6,964 nt of DNA from CAYVXE01 sp964455375 (GCA_964455375.1 CAYVXE010000167.1:1-6964); one strand, 5' to 3'. Shown: positions 1 to 6,740, numbered from the stretch's first letter. Numbers and translations: made by a program. Notes: a model not told the origin generated them from the letters alone.

Positions 1-658
1 CCACCTGTAGCGCTCTCTCGCTAAATGTAATCGGCGCCAGTCCCGGCGGACAGCTTAAGCATTTCTGAGTGCCGCTGTAGCAGACATCGATTTTCCAGTC
101 ATCCACTTTAACCGGGACGCCACCCAGTGATGTCACGGCATCGACGATAAACAGGGAACCATGTTTCTCACATAATTCGCCCACTCCGTCCAGAGGCTGC
201 AAAACGCCCGTAGAGGTTTCCGCGTGCACTAAAGCAACGGCTTTTACTTTCCCATTCCGCTTTAAAGCCTCTTCAATTTGCTCCATGCCGATGCTCTCTC
301 CCCACGGTTTCTGCAGTTGAATAACGTTGGCGCCACAGCGGGTGACGATGTCGGCCATGCGGTTACCGAAGACGCCGTTCACCCCGACAATGACCGTGTC
401 ACCCGGTTCAACGACATTCACGAAGGCCGCCTCCATTCCGGCGCTACCGGTACCTGAAACGGCAATGGTAAAGGAATTTTGCGTCTCGAAAACAACGCGG
501 AGTTGTTCCTGTACCCGGTCCATAATTTTCAGAAACTCCGGGTCAAGATGCCCGACAATGGGCGTCGCCAACGCGCTGTAAACCCGAGGATGAACATTAC
601 TCGGTCCGGGACCAAGTAAAATTCTTTGCGGTGGATTTAAACCACTTATGTGTTCCAT
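1..658 (-). CDS. Class V aminotransferase, alanine-glyoxylate / serine-pyruvate type (partial, N-terminal 219 residues)
   Basis: A PLP-dependent fold-type I enzyme that would move an amino group between an amino acid (alanine or serine) and an oxo acid such as glyoxylate, in the cytoplasm. The minus strand reads open from ATG at 658 to the left edge. Visible landmarks: GPGPSNVHP at residues 16-24, the cofactor phosphate-binding SGTGSAGMEA at 68-77, HAETSTG at 145-151, the pyridine-nitrogen Asp in IVDAVTSLGG (D173), and the Schiff-base Lys in SGTQKCLSCPPG (K199). Family members are about 360-390 residues, so roughly 150 C-terminal residues lie outside. An SD-like GAAGAAG (plus-strand 667-673) sits 8 bases before the start. 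It is transcribed away from the four-gene plus-strand operon and shares its control region. Class V assignment is firm; the substrate (alanine, serine, or another donor such as an aminosulfonate) cannot be fixed from half a protein. Confidence 0.93.
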   Translation of the reverse strand, partial: MEHISGLNPPQRILLGPGPSNVHPRVYSALATPIVGHLDPEFLKIMDRVQEQLRVVFETQNSFTIAVSGTGSAGMEAAFVNVVEPGDTVIVGVNGVFGNRMADIVTRCGANVIQLQKPWGESIGMEQIEEALKRNGKVKAVALVHAETSTGVLQPLDGVGELCEKHGSLFIVDAVTSLGGVPVKVDDWKIDVCYSGTQKCLSCPPGLAPITFSERALQV

Positions 659-697
659 GTGCTCATCTTCTTCACTTAAAAATCTGCAATTTTTCAC

Positions 698-726
698 AAT
701 ATAAAGAAGTCTTCAGGAAAATGCAA
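698..726 (-). promoter_or_regulatory. Candidate sigma-70-type promoter for the aminotransferase
   Basis: Reading the minus strand, TTGCAT (plus-strand 721-726) is followed after exactly 17 bases by TATATT (plus-strand 698-703), a five-of-six match to the TATAAT consensus; the -35 matches only its first three positions. Transcription would start near 690, giving a leader of about 30 bases before the ATG at 658 that contains the SD-like GAAGAAG. Spacing and position are right, but this is pattern matching only and the phylum's promoter consensus is unknown. Confidence 0.45.
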
Positions 727-769
727 TGGATTCACCCCCGACCCGGATTACTTTTTTCTTGATTTGAGG

Positions 770-792
770 TTCATCGTTTCATAGCTTTCATA
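770..792. promoter_or_regulatory. Iterated TTCAT motif, possible operator
   Basis: TTCAT occurs three times at 770-774, 778-782 and 787-791, the last two extended to identical TTTCATA heptamers (777-783 and 786-792) nine bases apart. The cluster lies in the divergent control region, upstream of the aminotransferase promoter candidate. Near-helical spacing suits a regulator binding one face of DNA, but the motif is short and AT-rich and could be chance. Confidence 0.25.
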
Positions 793-982
793 CATGATAA
801 TCACAGACAAACCACTCCAAGGCGGTGAAACCGAAATAGAAAATGACAAATAAACTTCCTCCTCGAAATGCCAAACCTGAGGGTCACCCCTTTGGGGAAT
901 TATATGTTAAGACTAATCTGGAGTTTGCATTTTGTCAATTGGTACTTTTAATTGCTCGATAACAAACGTTGCAGGATAAATC

Positions 983-2068
983 ATGACAAAGAAAACCGGC
1001 TTTCTTTCCGGCCAATCCATTTCACCTGAACCCATAACCGCACAAATATCTCTTACCGATCTCGTTGACCACGCCTTTTTAGCTTACAACGGTGCACGAT
1101 TGCGCGAGGGCTGTCAACTTTTCGTAGAAAAAATGCTTGCAGATAATACCACTGTGGGCATGAGTTTAACCGGTGCGCTCACACCCGCCGGTCTGGGCAT
1201 GTCAGCCATCATTCCGCTTATCGAAAACGGTTTTGCGGACTGGATAGTCAGTACCGGCGCCAATCTCTACCACGACGTGCATTTTGCCCTGGGGCTCGAA
1301 TTGCACCGCGGTACGTTCCAGGCGGACGATATCCGGCTCCGTGACGAAGGCGTGGTACGTATTTACGACATCTTTTTCGATTATGACGTCCTGCTGCAGA
1401 CAGACGCATTTTTCCGTAAAATCATTGAAGCGGATGAATTTCAAAAAAACATGAGCTCGGCCGAGTTCCACCACAAGGTGGGTAAATATGTCGCAGAACG
1501 CGAAAAAATGCTCGGTCTTAAAAATAAATCGTTGCTGTCAGCAGCTTACCAGGCCGGCGTGCCGGTTTACACCTCATCGCCGGGGGACAGCTCCATCGGC
1601 ATGAATGTGGCCGCCAGGGCTTTACAGGACAGCAAGCTCAGAATCGATGTTTCCGCCGACGTCAACGCAACGACCGCCCTCGTTCTGGATGCGAAACGTT
1701 CCGGCAACAGCAGCGGTGTGCTTATTTTCGGTGGAGGATCACCGAAAAATTTTATCCTGCAGACCGAACCGCAAATCCAGGAGGTGCTGGGTATCGATGA
1801 ATCCGGTCACGATTATTTCCTGCAGTTCACCGATGCCCGCCCCGATACCGGCGGGCTCTCCGGAGCAACGCCTTCCGAAGCGGTGAGCTGGGGAAAAGTC
1901 GACCCCAACCGTCTGCCGGAGTCCGTAGTCTGCTACTGTGATTCAACCATCGCCATGCCCATTTTGACCGCGTACGCGCTGGCGAAAAAACAACCAAGAC
2001 CGTTAAAGCGTCTGTATGATAAACGTGACGTCATGATGGAACGGTTGAAACGGGAAGCTAAATTCTGA
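983..2068 (+). CDS. speY: Deoxyhypusine-synthase-family protein, bacterial SpeY (homospermidine synthase) type
   Basis: A 361-residue NAD-dependent enzyme of the deoxyhypusine synthase fold. In eukaryotes and archaea the family moves an aminobutyl group from spermidine to a lysine of eIF5A; bacteria lack eIF5A, and the Anabaena homologue SpeY is known to be required for homospermidine synthesis. The catalytic Lys (human K329) is kept in SWGK at 302-305 (K305), within SGATPSEAVSWGKVDPN, and GGGSPKN at 250-256 marks the adjacent NAD/substrate loop. By eye, residues of true deoxyhypusine synthases are changed: TAGGVEED becomes STGANLYHD (90-98), the catalytic His after the Lys of VKHH becomes Asn in SPKN, and one Asp of DGSLGD becomes Met (DSSIGM, 202-207). 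ATG 983 is chosen because a stop lies in frame at 977-979 and AGGA at 973-976 gives correct spacing. First gene of the likely operon. Family certain; homospermidine as product probable, another amine acceptor possible. Confidence 0.92.
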   Translation: MTKKTGFLSGQSISPEPITAQISLTDLVDHAFLAYNGARLREGCQLFVEKMLADNTTVGMSLTGALTPAGLGMSAIIPLIENGFADWIVSTGANLYHDVHFALGLELHRGTFQADDIRLRDEGVVRIYDIFFDYDVLLQTDAFFRKIIEADEFQKNMSSAEFHHKVGKYVAEREKMLGLKNKSLLSAAYQAGVPVYTSSPGDSSIGMNVAARALQDSKLRIDVSADVNATTALVLDAKRSGNSSGVLIFGGGSPKNFILQTEPQIQEVLGIDESGHDYFLQFTDARPDTGGLSGATPSEAVSWGKVDPNRLPESVVCYCDSTIAMPILTAYALAKKQPRPLKRLYDKRDVMMERLKREAKF

Positions 2069-2089
2069 ATTCAAATCTAACCGGAAAAC

Positions 2090-3079
2090 ATGATGGAAAT
2101 TTTAATTGCACACCAATCAGACATTTGGAAGTGGCTACCGATGCAGGGCTGCATCGACCTGATGCGGGAAGCTTTAAGCATGTTGGCGAGGGGAAAAGGG
2201 ATCAATCCGCTGCGCAGCATAATGTGGCTGCCCGATAAAAGCGGCCTGCTCGGCATCATGCCGGCTTACCTTGAGAACCGCCAGGTCATGGGTTTGAAAA
2301 GCATCAGTATTTTCCCCGGAAATCATGGAATGGAATTTGATTCCCACCAGGGTGGCGTCCTGTTGTTTGAAACCAAAAACGGCAGACTCCTGGCCTTGCT
2401 GGAAGCCGGGGCAATCACCGCGATTCGCACCGCCGCAGTCAGCGGTGTGGCCACGCAGCTTCTGGCAAAGAAAGATGCCGGACGTCTCGCAATTCTCGGC
2501 TCAGGTGTGCAGGCAAAAACGCATTTGCAAGCTATGCTGTTCAGCCGGAAAATCAGTACCGTCCGTGTTTGGAGTCGAGATTTTAATCATGCCTGCCGTT
2601 TCGTCGAGTCTGAGTCTAAACAGTCTGGTGTGAAAATTGAGACGAAAAAAACAGTTGAAGAGGCGGTTTCTGACGCAGACATTATTTGTACGGTGACCGC
2701 AGCCACCGAGCCAATCCTCAAAGGTGACTGGCTCGCACCCGGATGTCATATCAATGCTGTGGGGTCAAGCACGCCGCTTGCCCGGGAATTAGATACCTGT
2801 GCAGTGGTGAAATCACGTCTTTTTGTGGACCGGCGGGAATCCACACTCAATGAGGCCGGGGACTATCTCATTCCTTTGTCCGAGGGCAAAATAGATGCAT
2901 CCCATATTCAGGCAGAGATAGGCGACGTTCTTCTTAAACAGAAAAAAGGCAGAACCTCTGACAAAGAAATCACCCTTTTTAAATCACTTGGCCTGGCAGT
3001 AGAAGACCTGGCTGCAGCGCATTTTGTCTACCAAAGGATGCTGGAAAACAATGCAGGAACCCGGGTCGAATTTTATTGA
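2090..3079 (+). CDS. Ornithine cyclodeaminase / mu-crystallin family protein, possible ketimine reductase
   Basis: A 329-residue soluble NAD(P)-dependent protein, full length for the family, whose members include ornithine cyclodeaminase, archaeal alanine dehydrogenase, N-alkyl amino acid/opine-type dehydrogenases and mu-crystallin ketimine reductase. Seen: substrate-side Lys in MGLKSIS (K70), AIRTAAVSG at 111-119 (R113), the Rossmann dinucleotide loop LAILGSGVQAKTH at 133-145, HINAVGSSTP at 220-229 and the family tail TLFKSLGLAVEDLAAA at 295-310. The catalytic Asp found in the GGDxPGK segment of ornithine cyclodeaminase is absent: the segment reads GSSTPLARELD, closer to the GASRPDWRELD of mu-crystallin. 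This argues for imine reduction or amine dehydrogenation over ornithine cyclisation, though residue inference is limited. It starts 21 bases after speY; a stop in frame at 2078-2080 excludes a longer form, and ATG 2093 is an alternative start. The SD is weak (CCGGAA). An immediate partner of speY, so an amine or imine substrate is likely. Confidence 0.88.
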   Translation: MMEILIAHQSDIWKWLPMQGCIDLMREALSMLARGKGINPLRSIMWLPDKSGLLGIMPAYLENRQVMGLKSISIFPGNHGMEFDSHQGGVLLFETKNGRLLALLEAGAITAIRTAAVSGVATQLLAKKDAGRLAILGSGVQAKTHLQAMLFSRKISTVRVWSRDFNHACRFVESESKQSGVKIETKKTVEEAVSDADIICTVTAATEPILKGDWLAPGCHINAVGSSTPLARELDTCAVVKSRLFVDRRESTLNEAGDYLIPLSEGKIDASHIQAEIGDVLLKQKKGRTSDKEITLFKSLGLAVEDLAAAHFVYQRMLENNAGTRVEFY

Positions 3080-3114
3080 ACGATAATTCTAATTAACATT
3101 TACGATTAAAATTT

Positions 3115-5151
3115 ATGCAAACCATTACCACAGCCTGCCCGAGAAACTGCTACAGTACATGCAGTTTTCGTGTTACCGTCCGGGACGGACGCATCGGCTT
3201 GATCACACCGCACCATGAAAACAAAGCCACGGGTGAGGGGATTTGCCTGAAGGGCCTGAGTTATGCGGAGCGGGTTTATCATCCTGACCGGCTGCTCTTT
3301 CCGTTAAAAAAAATGTCCGGCAGGTTTGTGCGCATCTCCTGGGACGATGCTTTTTCTGAAATGGAAACCCAAATTCGAAAAGCACACCGGAATTACGGTG
3401 CAAAAAGCATTCTGTATTATGCCGGCAGCGGCACCAAAGGGCTGCTCAATGCAGTCGGCGGATATTTCTGGGAAATGATCGGCGGTTACACAACCACGTT
3501 TGGCGACTTGTGCTGGCCGGCAGGTCTGGAGGCCACCCGCTTAACGCTCGGTGAAAACAAGCACAACGCTCCCTGGGATTTGCAACATGCCAGACTCATC
3601 ATTATGTGGGGAAAAAATAGCGCTGAGACCAACATCCATCAAATGACATTCATCGAAAAAGCGATGTCCGAAGGAGGCTCGTTGGTGGTTATCGATCCAC
3701 GGCGTACTGAATCAGCGGAACGGGCGCACCTGCTGATTTGTCCCCGGCCCGGCACGGACGGAGCGCTGGCGCTTGGTCTGGCACATTTGATCATCGAAAG
3801 AAATGTCATAAACCGCGATTTCATCGAAAAATACGTGCATGGCTTTGACGCATTTAGCGAGCTGGTCAAAACGTACACCCCGCAAACGGTGGCTGAAATT
3901 ACCGAGGTTCCCGTTGAACAGATTGTGCACCTCGCTGATTTAATCGGCCGCATAAAACCGTTCACCATCACTGCGGGTTACGGCATGCAGCGCTACACCA
4001 ACAGCGGTCAGAGCATGCGCGCCATGATGTCTCTCCTGGCCATCACCGGAAATATTGGTAAACCGGGTGCCGGCTGGGTGTACGCGAATCTGCAAAGCCA
4101 TATTTTTAACGCCGTTAAAGACCCACTGGCATTCTACCCGCCTGAAAAACCAAACGGAAAAGTACGGGTCTCGATATCAACCACCAAACTCGGTCGGGAC
4201 ATCTTAAACACCACCGACCCACCCATAAAAATGATCTGGGTGGAGCGAGGAAACCCGGTCACCCAAAATCCGGACACCAACACGGTTTTGAAGGCATTCC
4301 GTTCCGTGGATTTCCGTGTGGTCATTGATCAGTTCATGACTGACACTGCAAAGGAAGCAGATCTGGTGCTGCCTGCTAAAACAATGTTTGAACAGGCAGA
4401 TGTGATCAACGCGTACTGGCATCCGTATATTCAGTACAAGCAGAAAGTCATCGATCCCCCCGGTGACGTGAAACCGGAGTCGGAAATTTACTATTCGCTG
4501 GCCAAACGATTCGGTTTCGATGACCACGAGTTGAACGGAAAAATTCCCGCACCGAACGATGCCGCGGTGGAAGCCTTTTTACGACAAAAACTACAACCAT
4601 TTCCGGAATTAACCCTGGAGCGTTTACGAAAAGGTCCCTGTCCGGCGCCCGGTTGTGAAGATGTCGCTTTCACTGATTTAAAGTTTTCCACGCCTTCCGG
4701 GAAAATTGAATTGCTTTCTGAAGAAGCAGCTCAGCGCTGGGGCGTTGGTGAGCTTCCGGCTTACAGCGAACCGGAAGAATCGGCCAAAAGCAGTCGGTTC
4801 CCGTTTCATTTTATGACGCCGAACACAAAAAATCGCATTCACTCCCAATTTAACAATTTACGCCTCATCCGGCAGTTCAGTGCAAAACCCCTGCTTTATC
4901 TTCATCCAAATGATGCGGAAAGGAAGGGTATCACAGAGGGCGATGAGGTTCGCATTTTCAATGACAGAGGCGCTCTAAAGATCGAGGTGAAATTTGATTT
5001 TGGTTTAAAGCCGGGCTGTATCGCCGTCACCAACGGTTGGTGGATTTCCGAAGGCGGCACGGTTAATTTTCTCTCACCCGGAAAAGAAACCGACATGGGA
5101 TACGGCGCGGCCTTTCACGATACCATGGTTGACATCGAGAGGCTTGCCTGA
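3115..5151 (+). CDS. Molybdopterin oxidoreductase catalytic subunit (DMSO reductase superfamily), no Tat signal
   Basis: A 678-residue bis-MGD molybdenum (or tungsten) enzyme. The N-terminal [4Fe-4S] domain uses C8-x3-C12-x3-C16-x27-C44, with a Lys two residues later (CLKG, K46). The metal ligand is most likely C133 in FGDLCWPAG, where DmsA has Ser in GDYSS; a Cys ligand is typical of thiosulfate/polysulfide reductase and periplasmic nitrate reductase types. Further landmarks: VVIDPRRTES 191-200, TGNIGKPGAGW 311-321, GNPVTQNPD 379-387, DTAKEADLVLPA 410-421, TPSGKIEL 526-533, and the C-terminal cofactor-binding beta-barrel from about 560 with HPNDAERKGITEGDEV at 597-612. No selenocysteine codon is present. 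The protein begins eight residues before the first cluster Cys and a TAA lies in frame at 3094-3096, so no Tat signal exists: the subunit should stay cytoplasmic, as in SoeA-type sulfite dehydrogenases. No clear Shine-Dalgarno precedes the start. Partner is the next gene. Substrate unknown: S- or N-oxide, sulfur oxyanion and others all remain possible. Confidence 0.9.
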   Translation: MQTITTACPRNCYSTCSFRVTVRDGRIGLITPHHENKATGEGICLKGLSYAERVYHPDRLLFPLKKMSGRFVRISWDDAFSEMETQIRKAHRNYGAKSILYYAGSGTKGLLNAVGGYFWEMIGGYTTTFGDLCWPAGLEATRLTLGENKHNAPWDLQHARLIIMWGKNSAETNIHQMTFIEKAMSEGGSLVVIDPRRTESAERAHLLICPRPGTDGALALGLAHLIIERNVINRDFIEKYVHGFDAFSELVKTYTPQTVAEITEVPVEQIVHLADLIGRIKPFTITAGYGMQRYTNSGQSMRAMMSLLAITGNIGKPGAGWVYANLQSHIFNAVKDPLAFYPPEKPNGKVRVSISTTKLGRDILNTTDPPIKMIWVERGNPVTQNPDTNTVLKAFRSVDFRVVIDQFMTDTAKEADLVLPAKTMFEQADVINAYWHPYIQYKQKVIDPPGDVKPESEIYYSLAKRFGFDDHELNGKIPAPNDAAVEAFLRQKLQPFPELTLERLRKGPCPAPGCEDVAFTDLKFSTPSGKIELLSEEAAQRWGVGELPAYSEPEESAKSSRFPFHFMTPNTKNRIHSQFNNLRLIRQFSAKPLLYLHPNDAERKGITEGDEVRIFNDRGALKIEVKFDFGLKPGCIAVTNGWWISEGGTVNFLSPGKETDMGYGAAFHDTMVDIERLA

Positions 5152-6503
5152 TGCAGGCCGGTTTTTTGTTTGACGCCAACAAATGTGTGGGTTGTCATGC
5201 CTGCGCCGTGGCCTGCACCATTGAAAATCATTTACAGCCTGAAATGAGCTGGCGACAAATTCTCACCTTCAACCCTGCCGGGGTAGCCGGAATTCCACAT
5301 TTTCACCTCTCCATGGCCTGCAATCATTGTGAGCGTGCGGTCTGTATGGAACAGTGCCCTGCGAAAGCAATCCTTAAAGACGCGGCAACCGGAGCTGTCC
5401 TCATCAACAGCAAACACTGTATCGGCTGTCATTTCTGCTCCTGGGTTTGTCCCTACGATGCGCCAACGTTCGACCATTCAGAAAATGTAATGACCAAATG
5501 TACATTTTGCTCGCAGCGTCTGCAAGACGGACTGAGTCCGGCCTGCGTCACCGTTTGTCCAACAGATGCTCTGGGATTCGATTATTTTGAACCGCCTGCA
5601 GCGACGCCAGATTTTCCGGGATTCCCCGAATCCGGCATCAGGCCGTCCATCAAAATTACAGCGTTGCGATCCAACGGTACGACTACGCAACAATTTCCCC
5701 AACCCTATTCGCAAGACATCCTTTCCGGATTCATTGGGGCAAAAAATGAATTACCTGCCAAAATATCTCTGCAAAAGGAATGGGCGCTGGTTCTGTTTAC
5801 CCTGCTGGTCGCAATTTTAGGTGGTATTTTCAGCGCTGCTTTTTTTAGCGGAGCCAGCGTGAATCCGTTTATTTTTGCCGGCTGCGGTGCTGCTGGCATG
5901 GCGCTGAGCACCATCCATCTTGGAAAAAAACGCCGCGCTTTCCGGGCTCTGCTAAATTGGCGTTCTTCCTGGCTGAGCCGTGAAATTCTTTGCTTCTCAC
6001 TTTTTATGGCGAGCGCTACCGGATTTTTATTTTTTAAACAATTTCTTTGGTTGGGATATATAAGTTTGGGACTCGGATTTACTGCGGCTTTTTGTGTGGA
6101 CATGGTGTACAATGTCACAGCAAGCGTTAAAAAAGAAGCCCTTCACAGTTCTCAAATTCTGCTTTCGGTTTTACTTTTTAGTGCCTTTTTTAACCACTTT
6201 TTACCGGGAATGGTTTTTCTTGTTTTGTTTAAAATATTTCTCTATCTCAACCGAAAACGCAAAGACATGCCGAAAAAATTACGTTCTTTTAGTTTTGTTG
6301 CAGTCAGACTCGTGAGCGGTTTGATTCTACCGCCGATCCTTCTTTTGATCGATGACAGAACCTTTTTCTCCTCTGCTTTGATTTTAATGCTGATTGGTGA
6401 ATGCATCGACCGGGCGGAATTTTATGGGGAGTTGGATATTCTGACACCGGAAAAGCATACGAACGCGGAATGCCAAAAAATATTCAGGTTGACTTATTCC
6501 TAA
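5151..6503 (+). CDS. Fused four-cluster ferredoxin and DmsC-like membrane anchor (DmsB-DmsC fusion)
   Basis: A 450-residue electron-transfer and anchor subunit for the molybdoenzyme just upstream; its ATG overlaps that gene's stop by one base (TGATG), implying translational coupling. Residues 1-145 are a DmsB/PhsB-type ferredoxin with 16 Cys for four [4Fe-4S] clusters: C12/15/18/22, C57/60/65/69, C90/93/96/100 and C117/120/132/136. After a linker of about 60 residues, 209-420 are strongly hydrophobic with about eight helices (near 209-231, 237-256, 277-297, 298-319, 335-351, 352-367, 380-400, 403-419), the number expected of DmsC, which binds quinol. ECIDRAEFYGELDI at 417-430 resembles the C-terminal signature of DmsC proteins. 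Usually B and C are separate polypeptides. With no export signal on either subunit, the ferredoxin domain should face the cytoplasm. Direction of electron flow (quinol oxidation or quinone reduction) cannot be read. The tail after about 432 is less family-like. Confidence 0.9.
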   Translation: MQAGFLFDANKCVGCHACAVACTIENHLQPEMSWRQILTFNPAGVAGIPHFHLSMACNHCERAVCMEQCPAKAILKDAATGAVLINSKHCIGCHFCSWVCPYDAPTFDHSENVMTKCTFCSQRLQDGLSPACVTVCPTDALGFDYFEPPAATPDFPGFPESGIRPSIKITALRSNGTTTQQFPQPYSQDILSGFIGAKNELPAKISLQKEWALVLFTLLVAILGGIFSAAFFSGASVNPFIFAGCGAAGMALSTIHLGKKRRAFRALLNWRSSWLSREILCFSLFMASATGFLFFKQFLWLGYISLGLGFTAAFCVDMVYNVTASVKKEALHSSQILLSVLLFSAFFNHFLPGMVFLVLFKIFLYLNRKRKDMPKKLRSFSFVAVRLVSGLILPPILLLIDDRTFFSSALILMLIGECIDRAEFYGELDILTPEKHTNAECQKIFRLTYS

Positions 6504-6534
6504 GCCGGACAAGCCGAAACCAAAAGTTTTTTGA

Positions 6535-6558
6535 CAGGATTACAGGATTTTCAGGATT
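6535..6558 (+). repeat. CAGGATT short array, copy 1
   Basis: CAGGATT occurs three times at 6535-6541, 6543-6549 and 6552-6558, with period 8 then 9, starting 31 bases after the operon's last stop. A related array in the opposite orientation lies at 6741-6774. I recall similar strings recurring in intergenic DNA of many environmental bacterial genomes, but cannot verify it here. The unit is far too short for CRISPR. Confidence 0.75.
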
Positions 6559-6631
6559 GGTTTTTGAATATGCATTATTCATGAACTTGTAAAATACGCT
6601 CAAACCTGCCAAAACCGAATTTTGCGGCGCC

Positions 6632-6699
6632 AGTTGGGTGTTCACGCTTTAGCGTGCTTCTTTTCAGTAATTTACAGCCTGTAAGTGGAACACCGAACT
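6632..6699. repeat. Nested inverted repeat with two internal hairpins (cloverleaf-like)
   Basis: Outer arms 6632-6643 (AGTTGGGTGTTC) and 6688-6699 (GAACACCGAACT) pair at 11 of 12 positions. Between them lie two further palindromes: CACGCT-TT-AGCGTG at 6643-6656 (sharing one base with the outer arm) and TTACAG-C-CTGTAA at 6672-6684. A short outer extension (GCGG 6624-6627 with CCGC 6703-6706) may lengthen the stem past a small internal loop. As RNA or extruded DNA this gives one stem carrying two hairpins, a shape seen in REP/BIME-like or non-autonomous mobile repeats. The first hairpin, followed by CTTCTTTT, could also end operon transcription. Not tRNA: no conserved tRNA bases or acceptor sequence. 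Confidence 0.7.
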
Positions 6700-6740
6700 C
6701 GACCGCTTCAATCATGCAGGTGAAATCAATGAATTCTAAA

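Larger units (their letters stand above)
659..982. other. Divergent intergenic control region
   Basis: This 324-base gap separates the minus-strand aminotransferase from the plus-strand operon and must carry the promoters of both. I see no gene in it. It contains a good promoter candidate for the aminotransferase (698-726), an iterated TTCAT motif (770-792), a near-consensus -10-like GATAAT at 796-801 without a matching -35, and a C/G-rich patch at 881-897 where GGGT/ACCC and CCCC-TTT-GGGG pairings compete. That hairpin has only four base pairs and no U-tract, so I do not call it a terminator. No convincing promoter for the plus-strand operon was recognised: TTGTCA at 932-937 resembles a -35 box, but no -10 lies at normal spacing. 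I recognise no known riboswitch. Confidence 0.6.

Noticed and set aside
327..581. Plus-strand 84-residue open frame
   Set aside because: It lies antisense within the well-supported aminotransferase, whose PLP motifs are all on the minus strand; its composition shows no family features.
881..897. Riboswitch or intrinsic terminator in the speY leader
   Set aside because: The best pairing is a four-base CCCC/GGGG stem with no T-tract, and I recognise no conserved riboswitch core.
3639..3971. Minus-strand 110-residue open frame
   Set aside because: It overlaps the molybdoenzyme in antisense across conserved motifs and is a shadow of that gene's codon use.
6504..6534. Intrinsic terminator right after the operon
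   Set aside because: A T-tract exists at 6527-6532 but the preceding sequence forms no GC-rich stem; only a weak A/T pairing is possible.
6401..6592. 63-residue plus-strand frame spanning the end of the anchor gene and the CAGGATT array
   Set aside because: It overlaps the anchor gene in another frame, includes repeat DNA, and has no recognisable features or ribosome binding site.
6632..6699. tRNA gene, because of the cloverleaf-like shape
   Set aside because: It lacks the TTC loop signature (GTTCRA in context), the conserved D-loop GG, an anticodon stem and a tRNA-length acceptor arrangement.
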